64,000 bases of DNA from Neopestalotiopsis rosae (GCA_023078685.1 JALGAS010000002.1:4526001-4590000); one strand, 5' to 3'; shown: positions 36,135 to 46,628, numbered from the stretch's first letter. Notes: generated from the sequence alone by a model not told the origin. A program made the numbers and translations.

Positions 36135-36272
36135 ATGCCAGGCAGACGCACTACTCCCCAGGTCCAAGTAGATAGCAACTCTTCAGAAGAGCTTGTCAAT
36201 GGAAATAAGTGCTCTCAATGTGGAAAAAACTTCACGGGATCAGCCGACACATGTTCATGCAGTGACGACTGA
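36135..36272 (+). CDS. Small cysteine-containing protein, 45 residues, unknown function
   Basis: A 46-codon frame begins at an ATG in good context (ACCAAAATGCCAG) after a leader rich in CAA and TC sequences. The product is basic at the N-terminus (MPGRRTTPQVQV), then acidic, then carries a compact cysteine motif, KCSQCGKNFTGSADTCSCSD. Four cysteines spaced C-x2-C-x9-C-x-C suggest a small metal-binding knuckle. No signal peptide is evident. It lies 289 bp from the divergent APH-like gene. Support is limited to codon quality, motif regularity and start context; it could be a chance frame, or the first exon of a longer transcript, since GTAGGT follows the stop closely. Confidence 0.45.
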   Translation: MPGRRTTPQVQVDSNSSEELVNGNKCSQCGKNFTGSADTCSCSDD

Positions 36273-37876
36273 GGTAGGTAGGAGGAGGGTACACTTCAGA
36301 CATCAGGAGTGAACACAAGGGATAGTGCGGAGTCATGGGATATTCAAGAAAAACTTGTCTTCTTTTGTCCCAGTCTTCGTCTTGTCTCTAAACACATTTA
36401 CTCGCGCTGCAAAAGCCTTCAGGCAAGAATGTCCCGCCACATATAGAGATTTGTTGACTTCGAAGTAACGCTGGGCTGGTTATCATAGAATTGGCATTGA
36501 ATGAAATTTTATATATTGTATTACTTTCTGGTCATTTTCCCCAGCTGTAGTCTAAACCATCGGTGGGATACTTGAGATCGAGCTTGGCATACGGTGAATG
36601 CGATTCTCATGCTGCGTTGTGATCCATTATGATGTACCAGTGACCCATCAAACGGCTCAAAGTTCAAAGTTTTCTATTAGGTCACTTTCATTTCATCGTT
36701 ACCTTTCTGCCTTCTGTAACATACGCGACATGTCATGGTTTCAAGGTTGGTCATGAGCCGTTCTCGATGGGCCGCGGCCCATCCTACTGTGTGATAACGT
36801 CGAATATAAGCTGCAAAGCGAGACCAACATAGCCCGAGGCCTTCTGATCCACATTGGAAGCCGTACATTGGGGCTCATCTAGATACTGTGTCATATTCTT
36901 GATCAAGAGGCCTGTCTCTGGCCAGACGCTTTGGGGGCTACGACATGGAGGCCACCTTGATAGAGGGATGTTAGAACGGCATATTAACGACTCGTGCGTT
37001 TTCCAAAGCCCCCTGGTTGATCGGTTTTCTTTACGGTATCGACTGGGACTTTTCACCTCTACCATTGCAATTCAATCACAGGGAAGAGATCCTCGATGCA
37101 ACTCTGCTTTAAATCGAGAAGCTGAAGGCGAACCAAACCATGATTGACTGCAAGGCTGTCATTGATTTCTGATCAAAAGTGCTGTAGGGGTATGTAGACT
37201 CTGAAACATGTTGTCGGCAGATAGTATGAAAGTTCCGGGAAGTCAGGCTGCCACAAGAGATGGTTGGACAATGGTTACTATAAATGGGCGTGTTCAATGA
37301 GAGTTCAACTCGGCCGCCCCTCCTTAGCGGCCCCCACCGTTATGCTGGTGGTGCCTGACTTACAGGTGTCTCAGTACAATGTTTACCGATGCTGCAAATC
37401 ATAACAGCAACTACCTAGGGCTCCCTGCGAGCCCCACTCCTTGGCCCTCTTGGGGTCTATCAATACAGTCGCTCACCGAAGATCCAAGACGGTGGAATCG
37501 GGTATCTGTTCCAGCCCAATGTTTATGCGAATTTAGTCGCTGAAAATAGTTGGCTACTGAGTTGAATCGCTCTCTACAGGGGGATGAACCTCTTTATATA
37601 ATATGAAGCCGTCATCATTGATTTGTAGCATTGTCTTAGTTACCTTTAATTGATATTGACTCTCTAACTGGAGGAATACATATATCAGAAAAGTCTTTTA
37701 TCACGGAATCGTGACTTGATGAATTCTGATCTTCTTTCAAGACATAGCAGCTAGGGAAAAGTTTAAGAGCAAACAGCAGCAATCATAACTACAAGAACAA
37801 GTTTTGTCAAAGCAGCTTCTGTGAGGACATACCCCTTCGATACAGAGCAATGACCCTCTAACGATGATACTAGATT
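36273..37876. other. Gene-poor stretch, about 1.6 kb
   Basis: No gene is recognised; short frames on both strands overlap each other without motifs. A small hairpin (CCACC..GGTGG) lies near 37337-37354. The end of the stretch is the promoter of the gene at 37877. Confidence 0.5.
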
Positions 37877-40348
37877 ATGGATGCATCAGGCTTGAGACAC
37901 ATCAGTACTTCTGATGGTGCTGATCAGAATCAGTTTCGGCAGACATCTACGCAAGACTCGCTTCAGCAGACTAACCGTCTTGCCTTACCGGGCGAAGCTC
38001 AAATTGTAGATTCAAGCTCAACACTGAGCACCAATGAAGATCGCATACTGTTGCATCATGCTATCAGTACGACTGCAGAACCTGAGGTATTCCTGCCTCA
38101 TGAGACAGCCATACATTCAGAAGAAACCCCAGGAAACGACAATCAAACTGAGTCAACTTCATCAGCGGAGCAACCCCATACCAAGCCGGTACCCAAGACT
38201 GACGAAAATGGACCACCTCACAGTACGACGGACCTAGAGCCCCCATTGTCTTTCAAACAATCTCTCGGAAAGGCTGGTACTGCTAGTATAGTGGGAGGCT
38301 ACATCGGGATTCTCCTGGTCGGAGGGTTCCTAGTATATGTATGGTACGGATCTGGTACATCCCTCGAAGCTGCCCATGCTACCTACCTTTGGCGGCAGAT
38401 AGCGATACACAGTTGGATGGCCCAGACTATCACTCTTTGCGCCCTCATTCTCCGCCTCATCATATCACTCCAATCTACAGTGTGCACTTCCATGATCGCA
38501 GCGCTTGTTCTAGAGAGACGCTCAGTCCAACGATCCAAGGTTCCCTACTTTTCAATTTTCCGGAGTGTCAACAGTGGACCACGCAAGCTTTTCGAGATCA
38601 TGACCCTATCAAAGAATCGAATGTTTCAACACATTGAATTCTGGCTCGTGTTACTCTTGGTACTTGTGACGACTGCTCTACAATTCACATCCACCGTGCT
38701 CATCTCTGACTTGAATAATTTCATCATGGTTGGAGACATGAACGAGACACAAGTGCCCAGCCTCTTGACTTTCAACGAGAGCGACTTCGACTTTCGGCTC
38801 ATAGGAGGCGCCTTTCTCAACCGGATGCCGATGTTCGAAATGTTGGCCGAAAGTCAGTCGCAACACGATGCCTCACCCAACGAATACGGACTGAGCGACA
38901 CCGGCTTGGTGCAGAGGGGGCTCCTGCCTTTCACGGAGAGTAGCAGTCGAACTTCCCTTAGGGGCCTTGACGGAAACCTGTTAACCTTCAATTCGCGCGT
39001 TGCATGTATGCCACCCGTATTGGATATCAGTTACGAAACAATCGAATCGGCAGGAGCAGATTACCGTCTTGTGAGTGGACGTTTGCATTATGGCTCAAGT
39101 CTCGACAATGCCGAGGCTCCACAACAGTCCGACTGCAACTCAACAGAATGCCGAGAAACAGGCTTCGAATGTGTGCTGCCATTTCCCCTCAATACGAGAC
39201 CCGATAAATGGGAGTCAGTATCCTGCCTCATTAACGGCGTTGGCGGACAGTACTGGGGCATCAACCTCAACGAGAAATGGTCCTCAGCAGACGAGCCTTG
39301 GTCTACAAACTCGACTATCGAACTGATATTCACGACGAATATGCGAAGATTAGACTGGAGTGGCCTCGACTCGAACGGGACACTTGGGACTGGTGAGCCA
39401 CATCAAGAATGGATGAGTTTTACACCAGTTCCAGACAGGCATGTAAATGTGTCAGTATGCTTTTCGGCGTTCAATCTGGCACGGGAGCACGTCAGCGTTG
39501 TGGCCGCAGGGCTTCTGAGTGAGCCCTCGGCCAACTGGACCATCACCTCCTCAGATTACAACACCAGCGATATCCAACGGTACATGGGTGTTAGTGTACC
39601 TAATCAGCCTCATGAAGAAAGAGAGATCCTCACTATGAAGACTCTTGGCGAGCCAGAGGATGGACCACCTGGAAGCCCAGCATACACCAACGCCACTCTC
39701 GATGGGGCTCATGGCGTGGAAACTCATACTATCTCTGATCTCACCGTGAGGGTTCTAGAGGAGATAATAGATTATCAGCTGACGGAAGCCATGTCTGTTA
39801 ATCTAACCATGCTGATATGTTCGACTTGCGACGCGCAGGGAGACCCAGTACACCCCGTGGTTGCGATGATGTTCACTAGCATCATAGCCGAAACTGGCCG
39901 AGCCGCAAATGCCATCCAGAGTTTCATGACTATATCCGCACTGTCTTGGTATGATGCATACCTCAGCTCCTTGGGCCAGCTGCAAACAGTAAATATGACA
40001 GCCACCAAGGAAGTCCAGATACCAGGACCCTGTCGCTCTGTGCACGATTGCGGTGGATTCTATTCAGTGACGGTTCTCCTGGTAGTACACTTGATCTATG
40101 TGGCAGTCATCACCGTATTGTTCGTCAAACAAGCAAGATACTCCCTATATGGAAATATTTGGCACACAATCTCTCAGCTCGTTGGCAATGAGCTCAAACT
40201 GGCATTGGACTACTCCAACAATGCAAGGGATAAGGCCGTCAAGTCTTTTTGCAAAAGACAAGGCGACGACATCGTGAGGCTCGAAAGAGTGCCAGATACC
40301 GACAGGATTGAGTTGATCAATTTGTCTGAGAAGCGCAGTTCCCCTTAA
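37877..40348 (+). CDS. Large fungal membrane protein with an extracellular domain, function unknown
   Basis: This intronless frame encodes 823 residues. The first 125 residues are polar and rich in Ser, Thr and Glu. Then come hydrophobic segments SIVGGYIGILLVGGFLVYVW, AQTITLCALILRLIISL and FWLVLLLVLVTTALQF. A stretch of about 440 residues follows with many Asn-x-Ser/Thr sequons and cysteines, then a final helix SVTVLLVVHLIYVAVITVLF and a short basic tail. The topology implies a glycosylated lumenal or external domain anchored at both ends. The plan matches the gene at 6692, but there is little obvious sequence identity, so family membership is an inference. No known domain was recognised. Confidence 0.8.
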   Translation: MDASGLRHISTSDGADQNQFRQTSTQDSLQQTNRLALPGEAQIVDSSSTLSTNEDRILLHHAISTTAEPEVFLPHETAIHSEETPGNDNQTESTSSAEQPHTKPVPKTDENGPPHSTTDLEPPLSFKQSLGKAGTASIVGGYIGILLVGGFLVYVWYGSGTSLEAAHATYLWRQIAIHSWMAQTITLCALILRLIISLQSTVCTSMIAALVLERRSVQRSKVPYFSIFRSVNSGPRKLFEIMTLSKNRMFQHIEFWLVLLLVLVTTALQFTSTVLISDLNNFIMVGDMNETQVPSLLTFNESDFDFRLIGGAFLNRMPMFEMLAESQSQHDASPNEYGLSDTGLVQRGLLPFTESSSRTSLRGLDGNLLTFNSRVACMPPVLDISYETIESAGADYRLVSGRLHYGSSLDNAEAPQQSDCNSTECRETGFECVLPFPLNTRPDKWESVSCLINGVGGQYWGINLNEKWSSADEPWSTNSTIELIFTTNMRRLDWSGLDSNGTLGTGEPHQEWMSFTPVPDRHVNVSVCFSAFNLAREHVSVVAAGLLSEPSANWTITSSDYNTSDIQRYMGVSVPNQPHEEREILTMKTLGEPEDGPPGSPAYTNATLDGAHGVETHTISDLTVRVLEEIIDYQLTEAMSVNLTMLICSTCDAQGDPVHPVVAMMFTSIIAETGRAANAIQSFMTISALSWYDAYLSSLGQLQTVNMTATKEVQIPGPCRSVHDCGGFYSVTVLLVVHLIYVAVITVLFVKQARYSLYGNIWHTISQLVGNELKLALDYSNNARDKAVKSFCKRQGDDIVRLERVPDTDRIELINLSEKRSSP

Positions 40349-41089
40349 GGAAGGATTGGGTAAATTTGACTTGGTGCACTTTGAGTACGACTTGTTCACT
40401 AGGAACTCATCACTAAAAAGTTGCTCTCTGCAGTCAAGAAAATAAACAGTTCAAAGTAGTTTGAGCATCTCCTGTATGACAGTTTGCTTGTTCTTATTCA
40501 TACTCTTCTTCTTTTTCTTCTGTTTCTCCGTCTTGCACATGGGCACTGACTCGAACACGATGTGGATTTCCGACTTCTGTGATATGACCCAGCCCTAAAT
40601 ACTCCTCAATGTATCGACCGATGACTTTATAACTTGCTTTTTATCTAATTGTGCATCTTTTCAACTACACCGATTGGAGCAGAGGCACTATTAATCCCGC
40701 AATTCTCAATTATTTCACAGCACAGCCCAGCCGATGCCATTGTGGACGTTTGATGTATCTGTCTGTACATGATCAATTCTGATATGCTGGATTCGCTGTT
40801 CATGATTAACAGCACTTGTCGGCTTTGTCTAGGTAAGGATATGCATCTCATCCCACGAAAGACGAATGGTGTTTCTCATTGGGTAAGCGGACTGCACGTT
40901 ATGCACAGCCTGCTCAGCACGGCGGTTCTCACTCTCCTACCCCGCTTCTCAGTTCTCCAAAGGCTTTCCTCAATTCTTTTTCGTACCTTTGCAGTCATTC
41001 CATCCTCGCATCTCTGGAAGCCTCTATATTCGCCGCGACGCAGATCGACAGACGCCAGAGTCTGTTGATCTGCTCCCTGGGGCATCGCC
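40349..41089. other. Intergenic, promoter of the NACHT gene
   Basis: This 741-bp stretch has no recognised gene. It contains a CT-rich run at about 40500-40535. Confidence 0.5.
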
Positions 41090-44000
41090 ATGTCGGTAGA
41101 CGCTTTGTCCCTGGCGTGCAACATCATTACGGTGATTGACTTTGGTCACAAATTTTACCAGTCGTTTCGCGACATTTACGAGAATCGCAAGCCGGACTCA
41201 AGCGCCGAAGCGAAGGCCAATGATCTGCTCTTGCTGGCAGAAAGACTCAAGGACTCTCGAAAGAAGGCGCAACGATCGACGCCGAAGAATGACCAACTCT
41301 TTCAGATCGCGGACAAGTGCGCCAAGGCCGCCGCGGATCTCCACCGAGAGATTGCCAAATTTGACCTACCAGGAGCATCTTCTCGCGCCCCGCATGGCGT
41401 GCAGTCGCTCGTATCGACAGCTAAACGCACCTGGCGGCATAATCGTATTGAGCAGCTCAAGAAGTCACTGGATGATTGCCAAGCGACAATGCAAACTGCA
41501 GTTCTGTTCAAAATGTATGAGTCTGGAGAAGCGGATCAAGTGCGGCGTCTCGAGAACTTTGACAGGCTAGAATCCCGTCTACAAAACTTTGTCCAAGCCG
41601 TTTCGAAACAGGAACTCCGGATGTCTAAGCTCCTGGCTGAGAATCGATCTCTTCATCAAGAGACTCAGGCTGTTGTGCGACACGAAGTAGCAGTTTTCAG
41701 AAACTTGCAAATCTCTGGGGCAGAGCTTACCCGCCTGAAAGCGAGCCTAAAGTTCCCAGGACAGAACCAGAGGTATAATGATCTACGGCCAGCTCACTCA
41801 AAATCATTCACATGGCTTTTGGGTGATTTATCGGAAGAGAAAAACGACTCGGACGTACAGAGCTTGGACACAGATTATTCAGGCACGTCCGGTTCAGGCT
41901 CACAGGATTCGGAACAAGCCGTTGGAAGCGAGAAAGGCGGCAAAGAAGAACCGGAGTATCTTCGACAATTGCGCGAAGAGACTTATGGCGACTTCGCGAG
42001 ATGGTTGGAGTTTGAACCAGACTCGAAATTGTATTGGATTAGCGGGAAACCGGGGGCAGGTAAAAGCACATTGATGAAATATCTGTTGGAGCAAATTGAA
42101 AAAGCACATATGATCAAGGGTTCGCACTTGGCCATCCACCATTTCTTCTGGCTCGGCACAGCAAACAAACGATCTAATTACAACGATATGCAGGGCATGT
42201 TCATGACCATTTTGCGGCAGCTCTTGGAACATGAACTACCTGAAGTATCACTTGCTGCTACACTGCTGCAGAGGATGCCGCGCATACGTCAGAAGGAGGC
42301 TTCCACAGAATGGAGCCTCACCGAGCTGAAGGAGGCAACACAAGAGGCGCTAAACCTCCTAGCCGATCACTACACGGTCTACTTCCTTCTCGATGCACTC
42401 GATGAGCATTTACCAGCGACAGACCATGATGAACTGCTGCAGTTCATCAAACATTTTGAGAAGATGCCCCAAGTACGACTGATCGTTTCCAGTCGCAGGG
42501 AAAAAATATTTGAAAGACACTTGTCAAGCGCCAGACAACTCCGTCTACAAAATTTGACTGCACCCGATATCCATTACTTTGCCCTGGATGCTCTGAGCAA
42601 TGTAGTACAGTCCGAGAACTCCACGTCAACGGAGTTCTTAGATGACATCGTTCCAAAGATTGTCACAAAAGCAGATGGTGTCTTTCTGTGGGCTCGGTTA
42701 GCTGTCGATAGCATCAAACGCGGCCTTATCGACGGGAACGAATTGGATGAACTACGCGATCGACTCAATGATATGCCTATGGAGCTCTCCGATTACTTCA
42801 AATACATATGGAAGCGACTGGGAGACGACCAACAGAGGTATCAAACTAGAGCTGCTAATGTCTTCACACTCCTTTGTTGCGGATCTTGGAGCTATGAAAT
42901 GTTTGTGGATGACACTATTCGCCGTGAGACTCGCAACCCTGTGAATCATATGTTCGCAAATCATCTGGATCTTCTTTGCCTCAGCTTGGCTTTGGACCCG
43001 ACATATGCCCGACTCGTAGTTCAGGGGGATGAGACCATCATGGAGACAGCACTTCTCGACCTGTGCAAAACTTCAGAAAGAATGATCATCTCAAGCTGTG
43101 CTGGGCTCATTGAGCTCCAGGTGAACTCGAAAAACGTAAGAGACGTTGATTACTGCATTCCCTGCAAACTCGAGCCTATGGTCCTGAGCAAGCGATACGG
43201 CTTCATTCATAGGACAGCCAGGGATTTCTTTCGAGATACAGAGGAAGGGAAACGTATCCTGGCCGCCAATAATTTGGGCGAGCACGGCCCCGATTTCCGG
43301 GTATTGCTGGCGGTTTTGGCACGCTCGGTTCTCTTTCGAGAGCCCGAGAAATGCATAAATCGATGTCTACCAAAGCGATGGCTTAACTTAGGACAAGTTT
43401 TGAATGATCTCGACATCAGTCAACGATTTGAGTCATCACTGGACCAAGCACAGCGATATCTACTCCTTGAGATGTCACACCGAGTCTATGATTGCTTCTC
43501 AGGTCACCCAGAAAACCCCATATTCCAAGACTGGAAGCTCCGTCGTTCATGTTCCATTCATCCCTTTGTTACCGTTGCATCATACTTTGGTCATGGCGAC
43601 TACTCGGCGGACTGGATGAAAACACAAGTCAGCAAGGGGCGAAATTTTCCCGCCAAGATGTACTCACTGATCTCTAGAATTGATATGATTGCCAATTTAC
43701 CCCGCAATGACGGATACCGAATGTTGTTCGAAATCAACCAATGCTTCGCATCCTTCGATACGCTCAATGACTTTCTCCCATTAGCTTGCCTTCACCCAAG
43801 GTATGGAAGCGACTATTTGGGAAATGATGCCCGCCAACTGCAAAATGGACTTCAGTCTCTTATCGTCGTCTTGTCGAGATTGCTTCAAGACGTCTCATAT
43901 TTCGACAATCCAGCCGAGATGTTAAAGTCTACAATCAAACATCTTTCAAAGCTTGTCAACAGCTCTGGGTTCGATCACTTTGCAACCATCCCACTCATGT

Positions 44001-44677
44001 ATATAGCACCGGGGCCTTCCGGAGAACCAGAGTCTGACCGACGGGGAATGGTCTACTACGCCCCTCTCAACATTGAAGAACTCGGCCTAGCAGACCCTGA
44101 AGATGTTCAGGTACACATGCTGTTTGAAACCAACCCACTATGGGTGATTCAGTGTGTGGCTCGGGAGCTCGTCCGGAAGCCTGGAGTGGAAAGTTTGTGC
44201 CATGACTTGATGCAATTGGTTCACTTGCGTGGTGATGATGGTCGGAAAATCCAGAAGCCACAACCTTTCCTGCTATTCAAATGCAATTCGCGTGAACCGA
44301 GCACCGGGATCCGCGAGTGGGTATCAGTTAGAGAAGCTAAGCAAGTTCCAGTGGCATCAAGAATTCAATTTTATGATCTCAATCAAGATGACCAGCTGGG
44401 AGGGCGGTTGCAAGAGTTGTGGAAGGAATTAGGAACAGATGTCCTAAATGAGGCACAGATCGAAGAGTTCCTGGTAACTCATAGAGTTTGGAGTTCAAAG
44501 GCAGAGTTGGAGCAGCTCTTGAAGAGCTGCGATATTCGGATCGCAGGTGAAGAATCTCCCAAGCCTGAGGATGACGATGAACGTTTCATTTTCCCTCCAG
44601 AAGGGTGTTCGGCAGAACAGGAAACACTCAGTCATTTGACGATGCGCTTTAACCTGTTGAATTGGTTTCATATCTAG
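41090..44677 (+). CDS. NACHT-domain STAND NTPase (NLR-like protein)
   Basis: A single 1195-residue frame. The first 220 residues form a helical N-terminal domain (DALSLACNIITVIDFGHKFY, then coiled-coil-like repeats) typical of fungal NLR-like proteins. An acidic Ser-rich linker follows. The NACHT core has Walker A ISGKPGAGKSTLMKYLLEQ at about residue 315-333, Walker B with acidic tail YFLLDALDEHLP near 431, and the sensor RLIVSSRREKIFE. The region after NACHT (LDDIVPKIVTKADGVFLWA, RPxD-like FIHRTARDFF) is the conserved winged-helix-like part. The C-terminal 400 residues show no WD40, ankyrin or TPR repeats, so the sensor domain is not identified. Fungal relatives act in heterokaryon incompatibility and in response to other organisms. 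The gene appears intact. Confidence 0.9.
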   Translation: MSVDALSLACNIITVIDFGHKFYQSFRDIYENRKPDSSAEAKANDLLLLAERLKDSRKKAQRSTPKNDQLFQIADKCAKAAADLHREIAKFDLPGASSRAPHGVQSLVSTAKRTWRHNRIEQLKKSLDDCQATMQTAVLFKMYESGEADQVRRLENFDRLESRLQNFVQAVSKQELRMSKLLAENRSLHQETQAVVRHEVAVFRNLQISGAELTRLKASLKFPGQNQRYNDLRPAHSKSFTWLLGDLSEEKNDSDVQSLDTDYSGTSGSGSQDSEQAVGSEKGGKEEPEYLRQLREETYGDFARWLEFEPDSKLYWISGKPGAGKSTLMKYLLEQIEKAHMIKGSHLAIHHFFWLGTANKRSNYNDMQGMFMTILRQLLEHELPEVSLAATLLQRMPRIRQKEASTEWSLTELKEATQEALNLLADHYTVYFLLDALDEHLPATDHDELLQFIKHFEKMPQVRLIVSSRREKIFERHLSSARQLRLQNLTAPDIHYFALDALSNVVQSENSTSTEFLDDIVPKIVTKADGVFLWARLAVDSIKRGLIDGNELDELRDRLNDMPMELSDYFKYIWKRLGDDQQRYQTRAANVFTLLCCGSWSYEMFVDDTIRRETRNPVNHMFANHLDLLCLSLALDPTYARLVVQGDETIMETALLDLCKTSERMIISSCAGLIELQVNSKNVRDVDYCIPCKLEPMVLSKRYGFIHRTARDFFRDTEEGKRILAANNLGEHGPDFRVLLAVLARSVLFREPEKCINRCLPKRWLNLGQVLNDLDISQRFESSLDQAQRYLLLEMSHRVYDCFSGHPENPIFQDWKLRRSCSIHPFVTVASYFGHGDYSADWMKTQVSKGRNFPAKMYSLISRIDMIANLPRNDGYRMLFEINQCFASFDTLNDFLPLACLHPRYGSDYLGNDARQLQNGLQSLIVVLSRLLQDVSYFDNPAEMLKSTIKHLSKLVNSSGFDHFATIPLMYIAPGPSGEPESDRRGMVYYAPLNIEELGLADPEDVQVHMLFETNPLWVIQCVARELVRKPGVESLCHDLMQLVHLRGDDGRKIQKPQPFLLFKCNSREPSTGIREWVSVREAKQVPVASRIQFYDLNQDDQLGGRLQELWKELGTDVLNEAQIEEFLVTHRVWSSKAELEQLLKSCDIRIAGEESPKPEDDDERFIFPPEGCSAEQETLSHLTMRFNLLNWFHI

Positions 44678-45038
44678 ACTGAATCTCTCAATGATGCCTT
44701 CTAGCGCAAGACTGCCTTCAACTTACTCGGTGCTCTACGGTCCGGGTCCTGTTTCACTTCACTTTCGTATTCTACAGCCGAATGACAAATTTCAACCCAT
44801 ATTGACATATTCGCGTACAAACTAGAGAATCTCGTCCCATTGAAAAAATGGCAATCGGAAACTCGGCACCTTCTCAGGTATCAACCGGGGCGCAGTAAAT
44901 TTTCTAGTACCTGATCGGCCCAAGTGAACCCCTGTCTGCGTAGTGCGATTTGACATTAGATCAAGCTTTTTTGCCCAGCAGTCAGATGGATTGCTGCCGG
45001 TAGCCCGATCACTAGTGGAATATGGTGCCGAGTCCCGT

Positions 45039-45058
45039 AAGATCCGGCCTCGGATCTT
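45039..45058. promoter_or_regulatory. Inverted repeat with everted CCG-N4-CGG core
   Basis: AAGATCCG (45039-45046) and CGGATCTT (45051-45058) form a perfect 8-bp inverted repeat around GCCT, about 150 bp upstream of the UNC93-like gene. The inner CCG and CGG triplets make an everted Zn2Cys6-type half-site pair. A short hairpin in RNA is the alternative reading. Confidence 0.45.
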
Positions 45059-45097
45059 ATCAGATCAAAAAGTCTTGATTATCTTTCAGATTGATAA
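45057..45097. promoter_or_regulatory. Cluster of three WGATAR sites
   Basis: TTATCA (45057-45062), TTATCT (45079-45084) and TGATAA (45092-45097) are three GATA-factor sites within 41 bp, overlapping the palindrome's end. Clustered WGATAR sites upstream of fungal transporter genes are typical of nitrogen (AreA-type) or iron (SreA-type) control. Which factor acts here is not decidable from sequence. Confidence 0.5.
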
Positions 45098-45204
45098 AAA
45101 ATCATCCCCACGCGTATATAGATGGCTTCTTCTGCCATGTGTCTGGATTTGAGAATGCGGTACAGACAGGCCAAGCAAAGTGACGATCATCTTTGCTCGC
45201 CAAT

Positions 45205-46560
45205 ATGAACTTCAGTAGCAAAAACTCCAACCTGGAGAGTCCTGAAGTTGAGGAGCTTCGTTCCGACAAACCTACGAGACGATGCACATGGAATCTCCGA
45301 TCCGTCAGCTCGCAGGTCCTCCTCGTCTCCGCCACAGCGTCATGTACTATCGGCTCCTTCAACGCGCTGCAAGGCCTCGGTGGTGCAGGCCAAGAACAGC
45401 CATATGTGGCTAATGCCGCCACGGCCATCAACTTTGCGCTCATGGGCATCGTCTGCCTGCTGGGCGGCCCGCTTGTGAACAAGATTGGCACAAAGTGGTG
45501 CCTGGCCATTGGCACCATTGGCGACCCCATCTTTGCCGCAGCTCTATACCAAAACACCCGCTACGGAACGCAGTGGTTCCTCATTTTCGCGGCAGTCTTC
45601 CGCGGCGCCTGTAGCGGTCTATTTTGGGCAACCGAAGGCTTCATCATCATCGGGTACCCGCGAGAGCAGTGGCGAGGCCGGAGTATCACGACTTGGGTGG
45701 CTTTCAAGGAGCTCGGCAGCGTCATCTCGGCCTCGATCAACCTCGGCCTGAGCGCAAAGGACAACAAGTCTGGCCACGTTGGTTACGACGTGTACTATGT
45801 CACGATTGCCATCATGTGTCTGGGTCTGCCCATTGCGCTCCTCATCTCGCCGACCAAGAATGTCTTTCACCGCGATGGAGCGCCTGTCACGGACAAGACG
45901 ACTAGTGAGAAGACGAGCTACAAGGAGCAGTACTCGCAACTGTTCTCACAGTTCAAGAGAAAAGATGTGCTTCTCTTCATTCCATATGCTTGTTTCGCAT
46001 ACTTCTACTATTCCTTTGCCCACACCTATGTCACGAAGCACTTCTCCGTCAGAGGGCGAGCCTTGGTCTCTCTTCTAACGGCAGTTGCATCCGTCATTGG
46101 ATCAGCTCTTGTCGCAATTGTTTCCGATATATCCGGCCTCAAGAAGCGCGGCAGCACCATGAAGCTCTTCCTCGCGACAGTCCTCGTCCTGGTTCTCTGC
46201 GCTGCCAGTTGGGGTTACTTTGCATACAATGCACTGCGACCTCCGGCGCATAAGCTCGACTGGTTGGATCCTGGGTACGGCAAGACAGCAGCTTCGGTCG
46301 CTCTTCTATTCCTGGCTATGCAGTCTGCCCAGACGTATCTATACTGGAACGCGTCGCAGGTTTCGGAGACCTTTGAGGACAATGCGCATCTTGCCGGCGT
46401 GGTTCGCGGGATTGAGTCGCTGGGCCAAAGTGTCGCGTATGGAATCAATGCATCAAAGACGGCGGCAGTAGTCAGTGTTAGCATCAACTTGGCTCTGCTA
46501 GTGATAGGCGGAAGCTGCTTGTTGATCCTTGTCGCTCGGAATGGAGCACAAAAGGGGTAA
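45205..46560 (+). CDS. UNC93-like major facilitator superfamily transporter
   Basis: An intronless gene of 451 residues. The start is the ATG at 45205; in-frame sequence upstream has only TTG. About eleven hydrophobic segments are visible. Family marks are SCTIGSFNALQGLGGAGQ in helix 1, FALMGIVCLLGGPLVNKIGT, FWATEGFIIIGYPREQWRG and YNALRPPAHKLDWLDPGYG. Fungal UNC93-like MFS proteins are largely uncharacterised, so no substrate is assigned. The promoter has three GATA sites and a CCG/CGG palindrome, suggesting nutrient control. It is convergent with the Zn2Cys6 regulator, with 68 bp between stop codons. It may or may not belong to the cluster that begins with that regulator; its promoter lacks the cluster's TCGG-N6-CCGA site. 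Confidence 0.85.
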   Translation: MNFSSKNSNLESPEVEELRSDKPTRRCTWNLRSVSSQVLLVSATASCTIGSFNALQGLGGAGQEQPYVANAATAINFALMGIVCLLGGPLVNKIGTKWCLAIGTIGDPIFAAALYQNTRYGTQWFLIFAAVFRGACSGLFWATEGFIIIGYPREQWRGRSITTWVAFKELGSVISASINLGLSAKDNKSGHVGYDVYYVTIAIMCLGLPIALLISPTKNVFHRDGAPVTDKTTSEKTSYKEQYSQLFSQFKRKDVLLFIPYACFAYFYYSFAHTYVTKHFSVRGRALVSLLTAVASVIGSALVAIVSDISGLKKRGSTMKLFLATVLVLVLCAASWGYFAYNALRPPAHKLDWLDPGYGKTAASVALLFLAMQSAQTYLYWNASQVSETFEDNAHLAGVVRGIESLGQSVAYGINASKTAAVVSVSINLALLVIGGSCLLILVARNGAQKG

Positions 46561-46628
46561 AAAGTTCTTGTGGGGATGGCTCGAATTGTCGTTTGAGTTC
46601 AAGTCACTGTTTGTACATAGGTTGGATG

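Larger units (their letters stand above)
44678..45204. other. Intergenic, promoter of the UNC93-like transporter
   Basis: This 527-bp stretch has no gene. It contains a palindrome and three GATA sites described separately. Confidence 0.55.

Noticed and set aside
45205..46560. UNC93-like transporter as a member of the palindrome-marked cluster
   Set aside because: Its promoter has a different palindrome and no TCGG-N6-CCGA site, so membership is not supported by sequence.
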